From the NCBI RefSeq assembly GCF_900258035.1, contig NZ_OGTP01000016.1, positions 1 to 64,000 of the forward strand: a DNA stretch of 64,000 nucleotides, given 5' to 3'. Below the pieces are notes generated by a model. The model did not search any database, was not told the DNA's origin, and worked only from the letters and a program-made list of their open reading frames with translations. Of the stretch, positions 1 through 8,281 are shown piece after piece. This DNA is from Caballeronia novacaledonica. GTDB taxonomy: Bacteria > Pseudomonadota > Gammaproteobacteria > Burkholderiales > Burkholderiaceae. The position numbers and the translations under genes were made by a program. How positions within the stretch are numbered: the stretch's first letter is position 1; every line of letters starts with the position of its first letter.

Positions 1-263
1 CAGACCTTGTTGATCGTCATGCCGGGCACCATGTCGGGCAGGCCGGCCTTGATGAGCGACTGGCGCGCCGGGTTCTGACCCGAACCGGCCGCGAGCACCT
101 GACCCAGAATCACTTCGCTCACCTGATCCGGCTTCACGCCCGCGCGCTCCAGCACGGCCTTGATTACCGTCGCGCCCAGTTCCGGCGCCGCGATCTTCGC
201 GAGCGAGCCGCCGAACTTGCCTACCGCCGTGCGCGCGGCCGATACGATCACTACGTCAGTCAT
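1..263 (-). CDS. phaA: Acetyl-CoA C-acetyltransferase (beta-ketothiolase), N-terminal part
   Basis: Thiolase condensing two acetyl-CoA to acetoacetyl-CoA, the first step of polyhydroxybutyrate synthesis. Only the first 87 residues are present; the rest lies beyond the left edge. The visible part starts [20 protein letters not shown], typical of a thiolase N-terminal domain, and continues through [16 protein letters not shown], which leads up to the active-site Cys region just outside the window. The ATG at 261-263 is preceded by AAGGAAAC, a good ribosome binding site. It lies 75 bases downstream of phaC on the same strand, the usual phaC-phaA order. Another thiolase of the AtoB type cannot be excluded from the fragment alone, but the position favours PhaA. 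Confidence 0.93.
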   Translation of the reverse strand, partial: MTDVVIVSAARTAVGKFGGSLAKIAAPELGATVIKAVLERAGVKPDQVSEVILGQVLAAGSGQNPARQSLIKAGLPDMVPGMTINKV

Positions 264-338
264 GTCAGTTTCCTTTTGGCATCGAATGTTAATGCGGTTC
301 AGAACGGCTCCATGCGCTCGCGCGCGATCGGCCGCCGG

Positions 339-2354
339 TCACGAATCGCGTTCCAGTACGTAACGGCCGGGAGCGGCCTCGATTACCGGGTGAGTCTTCG
401 ATCCCTGCGCCGCGCCTGCCTTGACCCGCTCGCCCGCGTTTTGCGCAAGCCACTTCGACCAGGCCGGCCACCAGCTTCCGGGATGCTCCGCCGCCGCCTC
501 GAACCACGCGTCGGGGTTCTCCGGCAGACGCTCGTCGTCGCTGTCGATCATCCAGAAACTGCGCTTGTTCTTCGACGGCGGATTGATCACGCCCGCGATA
601 TGCCCCGACGCGCCGAGCACGAACTTCTGCGGACCGCCGAGCACCGGCGCGGATGCATACGCCGATTTCCACGGCACGATATGGTCTTCCCGCGAGCCGT
701 AGATGAAGGTCGGCAGCGTGAGGCGCGACAGATCGACCGACTCGCCGCATACCTTCAGCGCGTGCGGCGTCTTCAGCTTGTTCTCGAGATACGTGTTGCG
801 CAGATACCAGACGCACATCGGGCCGGGCAGATTCGTCGAATCGCTGTTCCAGAAGAGCAGATCGAACGCTTGCGGCGTGCGGCCCTTCAGGTAGTTGTCG
901 ACGACGTAATTCCAGACGAGGTCGTTCGGACGCAGATACGAAAACGTATTGGCGAACTCGATGCCGCGCATGAGACCGGCCGGCGCGCCGCCCTTGCCGC
1001 CGATCGACTGCTCGCGCATCTGCACGTGCGCCTCGTCGACGAAGACGTCGAGCACGCCCGTATCGGAGAAATCGAGCATCGACGTGAGCAGCGTCATCGA
1101 TGCCGCCGGCTCCTCGCCGCGCGCGCCCGCCACCGCAAGCGCGGTCGCGAGAATCGTGCCGCCGATGCAGAAGCCAAGCGTATTGATCTTGTCCTCGCCG
1201 CTGATCTCCTGGACGACGCGAATCGTTTCGAGCGCGCCCTCTTCGACGTAGTCGTCCCACGTCTTGTGCGCAATCGACTGATCCGCATTGCGCCACGACA
1301 GGATGAACACCTGATGCCCTTCCTCGAGCGCATAGCGCACGAGCGAGCTTTCCGGCGACAAGTCGAGGATGTAGAACTTGTTGATGCACGGCGGCACGAT
1401 CAGAAGCGGGCGCGCGTACACGTTCGGCGCGAGCGGCTTGTACTGGATCAGTTGCACGAGTTCGTTCTCGTACACGACCGAACCTTCCGTCGATGCGATG
1501 TTCTTGCCGACCAGAAAGCGCGACTCGTCCGACTGCGAAATCTTGCCGCGCTGCATGTCGTTCAGCAGATTCAGCATGCCCTGGCGCAGGCTTTCGCCCT
1601 TGCTTTCGATGAGCGTCTTCTGCGCGTCGGGATTGAGCGCGAGGAAATTGCTCGGCGCGGCGGCGGCGGCCCATTGCTGCACGGTGAAGCGGATGCGCTC
1701 GCGCGTCTTCGGATCGCTCTGCACCGCATCCGCGAGTTCCTGCAGATAGCGCGCGTTCAGCAGATACCACGCGGCGGTGAACGCGTAGGCGGGCGTGGTC
1801 TGCCAAGAGGTATCGGTGAAGCGGCGATCCTTCAGCGCGGTCGGATCGATACTTTGCGCGCCTGCCTGCTTGAGCAAGTCGGCGGCATCGCGCGAATAGT
1901 TGCTCTGCAATTCGTGAAGGCGCTCGGGCGGGATCGCGGCGGTCGGGATCTTCGGCAGCGTGGGCAATCCCTGCATTGCGGCGCCGAAGCCCGGCATGCT
2001 GCTCGCGAGCTTCGCGAATTCCGCCATGCCGTTCATTTTCGTGAAGTCGGGCATCTGCGGCATGGCGCCCGGCGTCGGGAACGCAGCCGGAAATGCCGTC
2101 GATGGAAACCCGCCTGGAAAACGCTTGGCGAATTCAGCGAATGCCGCGAACGGCGATGCCGATGCCGACGCGTCGCCCGCGAGATTCGTCTGTGGAGAAA
2201 ATTTCGACCATTGCGCAGGATCGGCGACGGAACGCCACGCGTTCAGCCATTGATCGAACGCCTGCTGTACGCCAGTCGTATCGGCGGATGCTTGAGCCGA
2301 GGTGCTGTCGGCGGTACGGGAGCGGGAAGATGAGGAAGTAGATTTGGAAGCCAT
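339..2354 (-). CDS. phaC: Class I poly(3-hydroxyalkanoate) synthase
   Basis: Polymerises (R)-3-hydroxyacyl-CoA into PHA at the granule surface. The 671-residue protein has the PHA-synthase lipase-like box G-F-C-I-G-G with catalytic Cys396, Asp557 in REDHIVPW and His585 in SGHIAGVINPP. The spacings Cys-Asp 161 and Asp-His 28 equal those of the Ralstonia/Cupriavidus class I enzyme (C319, D480, H508), so the triad is intact. The catalytic Cys is about 77 residues further in than in that enzyme: residues 1-30 are Ser/Thr-rich and 61-125 Ala/Phe/Pro/Met-rich, ahead of the conserved N-terminal domain. ATG start at 2352-2354. It is followed by phaA 75 bases on, with a TTGACA-type promoter about 150 bases upstream. 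Confidence 0.97.
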   Translation of the reverse strand: MASKSTSSSSRSRTADSTSAQASADTTGVQQAFDQWLNAWRSVADPAQWSKFSPQTNLAGDASASASPFAAFAEFAKRFPGGFPSTAFPAAFPTPGAMPQMPDFTKMNGMAEFAKLASSMPGFGAAMQGLPTLPKIPTAAIPPERLHELQSNYSRDAADLLKQAGAQSIDPTALKDRRFTDTSWQTTPAYAFTAAWYLLNARYLQELADAVQSDPKTRERIRFTVQQWAAAAAPSNFLALNPDAQKTLIESKGESLRQGMLNLLNDMQRGKISQSDESRFLVGKNIASTEGSVVYENELVQLIQYKPLAPNVYARPLLIVPPCINKFYILDLSPESSLVRYALEEGHQVFILSWRNADQSIAHKTWDDYVEEGALETIRVVQEISGEDKINTLGFCIGGTILATALAVAGARGEEPAASMTLLTSMLDFSDTGVLDVFVDEAHVQMREQSIGGKGGAPAGLMRGIEFANTFSYLRPNDLVWNYVVDNYLKGRTPQAFDLLFWNSDSTNLPGPMCVWYLRNTYLENKLKTPHALKVCGESVDLSRLTLPTFIYGSREDHIVPWKSAYASAPVLGGPQKFVLGASGHIAGVINPPSKNKRSFWMIDSDDERLPENPDAWFEAAAEHPGSWWPAWSKWLAQNAGERVKAGAAQGSKTHPVIEAAPGRYVLERDS

Positions 2355-2508
2355 ACCCGCTATTGACCTGTGAGTCTCGGAAGACCTGGATTGCTAACGC
2401 AGGCATCGCCGGGCTTTCCTCGACCAGCGCGCAAGTGTTGGTGCGCCATATGCGCGCGGCAAAGAATGCCTTGCTACGCCGTGCCCCGATTGAGTGAATT
2501 CCTGAAAC

Positions 2509-2538
2509 ATTCTTGCTCCAGGATGTGAGGCATGTCAA
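2509..2538 (-). promoter_or_regulatory. phaC promoter, TTGACA-N18-AAGAAT
   Basis: On the minus strand a consensus -35 TTGACA (2533-2538) is followed after 18 bases by AAGAAT (2509-2514). The Cupriavidus phaCAB promoter is described as TTGACA-N18-AACAAT, nearly the same arrangement, which supports the call. The predicted start site near 2502 leaves a leader of about 148 bases before the phaC ATG. Confidence 0.65.
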
Positions 2539-2592
2539 TGCTTCGTCCCGATTTTGCCGCAGTGCGATATTTTTTTAATTATCGTTTTCCCC

Positions 2593-2617
2593 CATGCGAA
2601 ATATTGCATTTCGCATG
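2593..2617. repeat. Inverted repeat upstream of the phaC promoter
   Basis: Ten-base perfect arms CATGCGAAAT and ATTTCGCATG flank a five-base spacer ATTGC. The centre lies about 100 bases upstream of the predicted phaC start site. No T-run follows on either strand, so it looks more like an operator or a DNA-bending site than a terminator. The binding protein is unknown; a PHA regulator such as PhaR is only a guess. Confidence 0.6.
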
Positions 2618-2683
2618 AGGTTTCGTCATCGGCAGGAAACGGTTGCCGGCTATGTTCCGAGGCGATTGCCGACCGTCAAACAC

Positions 2684-3520
2684 TTAGTCGGCTAGCCAGA
2701 TCATCGCGGCCATGCGGCCGGTGACGCGGTCGCGCCGGTATGAATAGAAGCGCTCTTTTTCCGTGACCGAGCAATGCGTGCCGCCGTGCAGGCGCGCGGC
2801 ATCGATGCCGAGGTCCGCCAGGCGCAGGCGCGCGAGCGCATAAATATCCGCGAAGTATTTGGCCGGCGCACCGCCGACGGGCCTGAACGCGGCCTTCGTC
2901 GCATCGCGCCGATCCGCCTGCGCAGCCGCGACGAAGGCGTCGAGCACGTCCTCGCCGACTTCGAACGCTTGCGGCCCGATGGCCGGCCCGAGAAACGCAT
3001 TGAGTTTCGATGCCGGTACGCCCGCGAGCGTCGCCACGCGCTCGCCCGTCTTCTCGACGATGCCGCCGGCAAGACCGCGCCAGCCCGCGTGGGCGGCGCC
3101 GACCGCGCGGCCTTCGTCGTCGCAAAAAAGGACCGGGAGGCAATCGGCCGTCATCACGACGCACACGACGCCCGCGCGATCCGTCACGCTGGCGTCGGCG
3201 CGCGTGCGCTCGCCGAGCGCGAGACGCTCGATGACCGCGTGCGCATCCTCGACTTGCGTGCCGTGAATCTGTTCGAGCCAGGCGGCATTGGGCCGACCGG
3301 TCGCGGCGAGCGCGCGGCGGCGGTTTTCCTTCACCGCATCGGGTGCGTCGCCCGATGAGAAGCCGAGATTGAGGCCGCCCGCGCCGGGCGCGCCGCCATC
3401 GAAAGGCGCCGCGCTCACGCCGCCCGCGCGCGTCGTGACGAATGCGCGCACGCGCGGCGACACCTTCCACTGCGGCAGCACGCAGTCTTTCGATTGCAGT
3501 CCGGCGGCTTCGTGCGTCAT
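2684..3520 (-). CDS. pgeF: Peptidoglycan editing factor / multicopper polyphenol oxidase family (YfiH)
   Basis: A 278-residue protein of the DUF152 family. In E. coli the homologue removes wrongly incorporated residues from peptidoglycan precursors; other members show laccase or purine-nucleoside phosphorylase activity. The metal ligands of the family are visible: His86 in EQIHGTQV, Cys127 in TADCLPVLF and His144 in GAAHAGWRG. The frame stays open upstream, but the ATG at 3518-3520 overlaps the rluD stop as ATGA, which fixes the start and indicates translational coupling. The order rluD-pgeF is widely conserved in proteobacteria. Confidence 0.93.
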   Translation of the reverse strand: MTHEAAGLQSKDCVLPQWKVSPRVRAFVTTRAGGVSAAPFDGGAPGAGGLNLGFSSGDAPDAVKENRRRALAATGRPNAAWLEQIHGTQVEDAHAVIERLALGERTRADASVTDRAGVVCVVMTADCLPVLFCDDEGRAVGAAHAGWRGLAGGIVEKTGERVATLAGVPASKLNAFLGPAIGPQAFEVGEDVLDAFVAAAQADRRDATKAAFRPVGGAPAKYFADIYALARLRLADLGIDAARLHGGTHCSVTEKERFYSYRRDRVTGRMAAMIWLAD

Positions 3521-4674
3521 GCTTCGTCGTCCTCGTATTCTTCGTCGTCCCAGTCGTCTTCTTCGCCTTCGCCCATTTCGTAGGCCTCTGCGAAGTCCTC
3601 GTCGAATTCGACTTCCTCGTCCTGCCCGAAGCCGAGCTCCGCTGCGAGCGCCGCGATGTCCGCGGGCACGTCCGCGCGCCAGTGCACTTCCTTGCCGGTC
3701 GCGGGATGAATCAGGCCGAGCCGCCACGCGTGCAACGCCTGACGCGCGAAATCGTGAGGCAACGGCCTCACGGAGCGCTTGCCGCGCGCGTGTCCGTACA
3801 CCGGATCGCCGAGTAGCGGATGCTGAACGTGCGCGCAATGCACCCGGATCTGATGCGTGCGGCCCGTTTCCAGATCGCAGTGGATCGCGCTGACGGGCTG
3901 ACCGTGCCACGTCGTCCGGTCGGTGGTGCGGAAATGCGTGCGAGCGGGCTTGCCCGACGCGGTCTTCACGACCGCCATGCGGGTGCGCTCGCGCGGATCG
4001 CGGCCGATCGGCGCGTCGATGGTGCCTTCGTCGGGCATGTTGCCCCACACGAACGCAACGTAGCGGCGCTTCACCGTGCGCGCCTGCAACTGACGCACGA
4101 GGTCGGTCTGCGCCTGGAGCGTGCGCGCGACGACCATCAGGCCGGACGTTTCCTTGTCGAGCCGATGCACGATGCCCGCGCGCGGCAGACCGGCGGCGGC
4201 GTCGCCATAACGATGCAGGAGCCCGTTGAGCAACGTGCCGCTCCAGTTGCCCGCGGCCGGATGCACGACCATGCCCGCGGGCTTGTTGACGACGACGAGC
4301 GTTTCATCTTCGTACACGATATGCAGCGGCACCGGCTCCGGCGCGAAGGCAAGCTGCTCCGGCAGGAGGTCCGGCACGAGCGTGATCGTCGCGCCGAGCG
4401 GCACGGGCTGACGCACTTTTGCGCCCGCGCCATCGACCTGCACGCGCCCTTCCTCGATCCAGCCCTGCATCCGGCTGCGCGAGAATTCGGGGAAGATTTT
4501 GGCGAGCACCTTGTCGAGCCGTTCGCCCGCGAGATCGTCGGGCACGCGCGCCTCGCGCGGCGCTTCAGGGCCCGCGCCGCCGGTCGGATCGGGCGAAGCC
4601 GCGTCGTCGCCGGTGGCGCATGGGCTATAATCTTTGAGTTGGTCTTTGGTACGACGAGTACTTGAGCGGGTCAT
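3517..4674 (-). CDS. rluD: 23S rRNA pseudouridine synthase (1911/1915/1917 type)
   Basis: Isomerises uridines in helix 69 of 23S rRNA. The 385-residue protein has an N-terminal S4 RNA-binding domain (about residues 47-100, [20 protein letters not shown]) and the RluA catalytic domain with [10 protein letters not shown], catalytic Asp173. The first 45 residues are a nonconserved leader. Residues 349-385 form an extremely acidic tail made almost only of Asp and Glu with a few Tyr, Phe and Trp, absent from the E. coli enzyme. It overlaps pgeF by four bases and is divergent from bamD, the standard rluD/bamD arrangement. No clear ribosome binding site precedes the ATG, so the true start could be further in. 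Confidence 0.95.
   Translation of the reverse strand: MTRSSTRRTKDQLKDYSPCATGDDAASPDPTGGAGPEAPREARVPDDLAGERLDKVLAKIFPEFSRSRMQGWIEEGRVQVDGAGAKVRQPVPLGATITLVPDLLPEQLAFAPEPVPLHIVYEDETLVVVNKPAGMVVHPAAGNWSGTLLNGLLHRYGDAAAGLPRAGIVHRLDKETSGLMVVARTLQAQTDLVRQLQARTVKRRYVAFVWGNMPDEGTIDAPIGRDPRERTRMAVVKTASGKPARTHFRTTDRTTWHGQPVSAIHCDLETGRTHQIRVHCAHVQHPLLGDPVYGHARGKRSVRPLPHDFARQALHAWRLGLIHPATGKEVHWRADVPADIAALAAELGFGQDEEVEFDEDFAEAYEMGEGEEDDWDDEEYEDDEA
4626..4631 (+). promoter_or_regulatory. Candidate bamD promoter -10 inside the rluD 5' end
   Basis: A perfect TATAAT on the plus strand lies 142 bases before the bamD ATG and within the first codons of rluD. The -35 region is poor (around 4603-4608), so this rests on the hexamer and position alone. 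Confidence 0.35.
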
Positions 4675-4772
4675 TTGAACGAGATTTCGGCGGCATGAAT
4701 CGGAAGCCGCGCCGGAAATACAGCTAGAACAGCGAAGATTCAGTAAGAATCAGCCAGGAACAGCAAGCACTG

Positions 4773-5606
4773 ATGCGAGACTTCAACACCATTCATCTCT
4801 CGATGCGTCAATCGATCAAGTATCTGGCGCTGGCCGCGAGCGTCGCCATCGTAACGGCCTGTCACGGCCTGCCCGAGAAGACCGACGAAACGGCAACGTG
4901 GAACAACAACAAATTATATACGGAGGCTCAGGACGCGCTATCCGGCAGCGACTGGGGCAAGTGCGCGAAGTATTTCGAAGCGCTCGAAGGCCGCGACCCG
5001 TTCGGCCACTTCGCGCAGCAGGCGCAGATCAACGTCGCGTACTGCGACTGGAAAGACAGCGAAACCGCCAACGCCGACCAGGCTATCGACCGTTTCATCA
5101 AGCTGCACCCGGACCATCCCGAGATCGCGTATGCGTACTATCTCAAGGGCATGATCCATTTCAACGACGACCTCGGCCTTTTCGGCCGCTTCTCCGGTCA
5201 GGACATGAGCGAGCGCGATCCGAAGTCGCTGCGCGAGTCCTATGACGCATTCAAGGTCGTCGTCGACAAATATCCGCAAAGCAAGTACGCGCCCGACGCA
5301 GCGCAACGCATGCGCTATATCGTGAACGCGCTCGCGTCGCACGAAGTGCACGCCGCCGATTACTACTATCGCCGTGGCGCGTATGTGGCCGCGATCAACC
5401 GCGCGCAACTCGCCATTCGCGAGTACCGGAATGCGCCGGCAACGGAAGACGCGCTGCACATCATGATGCTGTCGTACGAGAAGCTCGATCAGCCGCAACT
5501 CGCCGACGACACCAAGCGCGTGCTCGCCGCCACGTTCCCGGACAGCCCGTACGTGACAGGCAAACGCCGCGCGGGCACCGACAAGCCCTGGTACCAGATC
5601 TGGTAA
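4773..5606 (+). CDS. bamD: Outer-membrane assembly lipoprotein BamD (ComL)
   Basis: Essential lipoprotein of the BAM complex that inserts beta-barrel proteins into the outer membrane. The sequence has an export signal ending in a lipobox (SVAIVTAC, lipidated Cys at residue 30 from this start). TPR-like helical repeats follow, with typical family phrases such as YYRRGAYVAAINR and a closing KPWYQIW. An alternative start is the ATG at 4803, which begins directly with a compact signal peptide; the upstream ATG at 4773 has AGGA about 13 bases before it. It is divergent from rluD and followed by an intrinsic terminator. BamB is also encoded in this window. Confidence 0.96.
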   Translation: MRDFNTIHLSMRQSIKYLALAASVAIVTACHGLPEKTDETATWNNNKLYTEAQDALSGSDWGKCAKYFEALEGRDPFGHFAQQAQINVAYCDWKDSETANADQAIDRFIKLHPDHPEIAYAYYLKGMIHFNDDLGLFGRFSGQDMSERDPKSLRESYDAFKVVVDKYPQSKYAPDAAQRMRYIVNALASHEVHAADYYYRRGAYVAAINRAQLAIREYRNAPATEDALHIMMLSYEKLDQPQLADDTKRVLAATFPDSPYVTGKRRAGTDKPWYQIW

Positions 5607-5621
5607 CACGGGCAACAAGAC

Positions 5622-5653
5622 AAACGGCCGGTTGATAACCGGCCGTTTTTTTT
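5622..5653 (+). terminator. Intrinsic terminator after bamD
   Basis: An 11-bp perfect stem (AACGGCCGGTT, loop GAT, AACCGGCCGTT) runs into a T-tract, 17 bases after the bamD stop. In the other direction, toward the end of dinG, the T-run is short, so it is mainly a plus-strand terminator. Confidence 0.92.
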
Positions 5654-5681
5654 CGTCGATAGAAACTCGGGATTCCGGCAG

Positions 5682-7910
5682 TTACTCCGCCAGTTCCGTT
5701 TTCCACTTCGCCGCATCGGTGAAGAATTCGCGCACCACGTCCAGTTCGCGCGTGCGCTTGAACGGCGGCAGGCTTTGCCAGATGCGCCGGCCGTAGGGTT
5801 TATCGACGAGGCGCGTGTCGCAGATCATCAGCACGCCGCGATCCGTCTCCGCGCGAATCAGCCGCCCCGCGCCCTGCTTCAGCGTGATGACCGCCTGCGG
5901 CAACTGATGCACGGCGAACGGGCTCAAGCCTTTCTTCGTCAGCGCGTCGAGACGCGCGGCGAGCACGGGATCGTCGGGCGGGGCGAACGGCAGCTTGTCG
6001 ATGACGACGAGCGACAGCGCATCGCCACGCACATCGACGCCTTCCCAGAAGCTCTGACTGCCCACCAGGATCGCGTTGCCGTAAGCGCGGAAACGGTCGA
6101 GAAGTTCGGTGCGGCTCGCGTCGCCCTGCACGAGCAGCGGATTGTCCCAGCCACGCCGCTCGATGATGTCGCGCAGACGCGTCGCGATGCGATCCACCGC
6201 GCGCAGCGTCGTGCACAGCACGAACGCGCCGCCGCCCGCCGCCTCGATCACCGGCAGCGCCGCCTCGAACACGGCATCGGTGAACTGCGGCGACGAAGGC
6301 TGCGGCAGATTGCGCGGCACGTACAGGAGACCTTGCGTCGGGTAATCGAACGGGCTCGGCAAGGTCATCGAACGACGCGCGTTCAGGCCCATTTGCGCCG
6401 CGTAGTGGGTGAAGTCGCCGCGCACCGAAAGCGTCGCGGACGTGAAAATCCACGCGCGCGGCACGCCCGCGCGCTGCTTCGCGAAGATCGGCGCGACCGA
6501 CAGCGGCGTTTCGTGCAACTGCACCGTGTGCGAGAACACTTCGATCCACCGCACCATCTCGTTCGGCTCGTCCTTCGCCGCCTGCTTCGCGGTGTCCTCG
6601 TTCTCGACGACCGCGCGTTCGAGCGACGTCGGCGGCGTCGTCCAGCCCGCGAGCAGGTCCTGCAACTCGCGCGCGCGGCGCACCAGCGCCTGCAGCGATT
6701 CCGCCCGCTCCGCATGCGAGGACAGCGTCGCGGCGAGCGCCGAAAGATGCGTCTCCAGCGTGTCGAGCGCCTCGAAAATCGGATGACCGTCCGGCAACTG
6801 TCCGAGCGACAGACGCACCGAATCTTCCTTGAACGCGAGCCGAAGATCGCGCGCCGCGCGCTCCAGCGCCGCGCCGAGCTTGGTCCAGTCGGCGGCGTCG
6901 CGCGCGTGCGAAAGACCTTCGGCGACGGTGTCGCGCGCGAGTTCGAGCAACTGCGTCGTCGAGAGCGTCTCGCCGAAAAAGAGCGTCGCCGTCTCGGGCA
7001 ACTGATGCGCTTCGTCGAAGATGATGGTGTTCGCCGTCGGCAGCAGTTCGGCCATGCCGGTGTCGCGCAGCATCACGTCGGCGAAAAACAGGTGGTGATT
7101 CACGACCACGATGTCCGCCTGCTGCGCTTCCTTGCGCGCCTGCATCACGAAGCATTCCTTGTAATGCGGGCATTCCTGGCCGAGGCAGTTGTCGCGCGTG
7201 GACGTGACCATCGGCCAGACGGGCGAATTCTCCGGCACGCTCGCGAGCTCGGCCTTGTCGCCCGTGCGCGTGATCTTCGCGAAACGGACGATCTCCTGCA
7301 GATGCGACGTATCCTGGCGCGACGGCAGGCGGCCGTTGTCGGCGGTGCGCTCCAGGTAGTAATGGCACAGATAGTTCGCGCGGCCCTTCAGCATCGCGAC
7401 GGTCACCGGCACGGCGAGCGCGTCGCGCACGGTCGGAATGTCGCGCTGAAAGAGCTGATCCTGCAGATGCTTCGTTCCCGTCGACACGATGACCTTGCCG
7501 CCCCACAGCATCGCCGGCACGAGATACGCGTAGGTCTTGCCGGTGCCCGTGCCGGCCTCGACGATGAGCGTGTTCTCGCCGCCATCGATGGCCGCCTTCG
7601 CCGTCGCGATGCCGATCTCGTCGGCCGGTTGCTCGTCCGGCGCGTAAGGTTTGTCGGAAGGCCCGAGCTTGCGCGCGGGACGGCGCTGCGCCTCGAACAT
7701 CGCGGGCTCGGGCATGGCGCGGCCGGATGCTTCCATCGCGGCCGCGACCGAGCGCGCCATTTCGATCTGCGACGCGCGCGGCCGATAACCGTCGATCGCG
7801 CGTGCGAGCAGGCCTTGCGCGGCGAAGATGGCGTCGAGCTCGACGCCGCGCTTGTCGGTCAGCGCGAGCGGCGCGCTCGCGCCCTCGCTGGATTGTGCGG
7901 GTGAGTTCAA
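5682..7910 (-). CDS. dinG: DinG/YoaA-family iron-sulfur ATP-dependent DNA helicase
   Basis: XPD-like superfamily 2 helicase acting in DNA repair and R-loop or G4 resolution. Visible are a Q-motif-like RASQIEMA (45-52), Walker A AGTGTGKT with Lys125, and DEAH at 299-302. Four Cys at 182, 242, 247 and 253 show the 5- and 6-residue spacing of the E. coli DinG cluster, so it should bind a 4Fe-4S cluster. The C-terminal helicase half ends with the QGAGRLIR motif. The start codon is TTG (7908-7910): an in-frame TAG lies just upstream and the next ATG is 49 codons in, past the Q motif. DinG and YoaA cannot be separated without alignment. Confidence 0.93.
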   Translation of the reverse strand: MNSPAQSSEGASAPLALTDKRGVELDAIFAAQGLLARAIDGYRPRASQIEMARSVAAAMEASGRAMPEPAMFEAQRRPARKLGPSDKPYAPDEQPADEIGIATAKAAIDGGENTLIVEAGTGTGKTYAYLVPAMLWGGKVIVSTGTKHLQDQLFQRDIPTVRDALAVPVTVAMLKGRANYLCHYYLERTADNGRLPSRQDTSHLQEIVRFAKITRTGDKAELASVPENSPVWPMVTSTRDNCLGQECPHYKECFVMQARKEAQQADIVVVNHHLFFADVMLRDTGMAELLPTANTIIFDEAHQLPETATLFFGETLSTTQLLELARDTVAEGLSHARDAADWTKLGAALERAARDLRLAFKEDSVRLSLGQLPDGHPIFEALDTLETHLSALAATLSSHAERAESLQALVRRARELQDLLAGWTTPPTSLERAVVENEDTAKQAAKDEPNEMVRWIEVFSHTVQLHETPLSVAPIFAKQRAGVPRAWIFTSATLSVRGDFTHYAAQMGLNARRSMTLPSPFDYPTQGLLYVPRNLPQPSSPQFTDAVFEAALPVIEAAGGGAFVLCTTLRAVDRIATRLRDIIERRGWDNPLLVQGDASRTELLDRFRAYGNAILVGSQSFWEGVDVRGDALSLVVIDKLPFAPPDDPVLAARLDALTKKGLSPFAVHQLPQAVITLKQGAGRLIRAETDRGVLMICDTRLVDKPYGRRIWQSLPPFKRTRELDVVREFFTDAAKWKTELAE

Positions 7911-7994
7911 GGCGTGCTAAATCCTGCGGGTTTCGGCGCGGCCGCGCACGCGAGGCGCCGACGCCAGCACGAGCCCGCGGCCGGCGCGCTGCGT

Positions 7995-8228
7995 TCAGTG
8001 CGCGTCCGAGTCCAGCTGCAATTGCAGCAGGAGAATGGTGTCCTTCACCTTGAGCTTGCGCTTTTTCAGGCGCCTCAGCTCGAGGTCGTCGGTGCCGGAC
8101 ATTTTTTCGATCAACGTGTCCAGACTGTGATGCTCTTCCTGCAATTGCGCGATGCGATCGCGCAGCACAGCGGCATCCATGGCGGGTTGTCGGGGTGCGC
8201 GCGGGGAATCACTCAAGCGCTGCTGCAT
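7995..8228 (-). CDS. DUF465 (YdcH-like) small coiled-coil protein
   Basis: A 77-residue protein with a Gln/Glu-rich heptad-like helix and the family signature ELRRLKKRKLKVKDTILLLQ near the C-terminus. DUF465 members are small cytoplasmic helical proteins of unknown function. The start is set by a strong AAAGGAGG eight bases before the ATG; an internal ATG 16 codons on lacks such a site. It sits between dinG and a secreted coiled-coil protein on the same strand. Confidence 0.87.
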   Translation of the reverse strand: MQQRLSDSPRAPRQPAMDAAVLRDRIAQLQEEHHSLDTLIEKMSGTDDLELRRLKKRKLKVKDTILLLQLQLDSDAH

Positions 8229-8281
8229 GCTCGCCTCCTTTCATCCTCTTTGCCCGGACCCGTGTAGCGAGCCCGGCTGCC

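Larger units (their letters stand above)
2355..2683. other. Gene-free region upstream of phaC (329 bases)
   Basis: This holds the phaC leader (about 150 bases), a sigma-70-like promoter for phaC (2509-2538), an AT-rich stretch at about 2567-2590 that stands out from the GC-rich surroundings, and a perfect inverted repeat at 2593-2617. pgeF, transcribed in the same direction, ends at its right edge. I see no open frame with coding character and no T-run terminator for pgeF. Confidence 0.7.

Noticed and set aside
276-2333. 685-codon open frame antisense to phaC, and similar long antisense frames elsewhere (for example 56655-59651, 60009-62855)
   Set aside because: They are Arg/His/Ala-rich mirrors of real genes caused by GC-rich third positions; no family resemblance, and the opposite strand holds well-recognised genes.
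2450-2500. Sigma-54-like promoter for phaC (GGGGCAC...TAGCA)
   Set aside because: The GG and GC elements do not combine correct spacing with correct flanking bases; the TTGACA promoter is much better.
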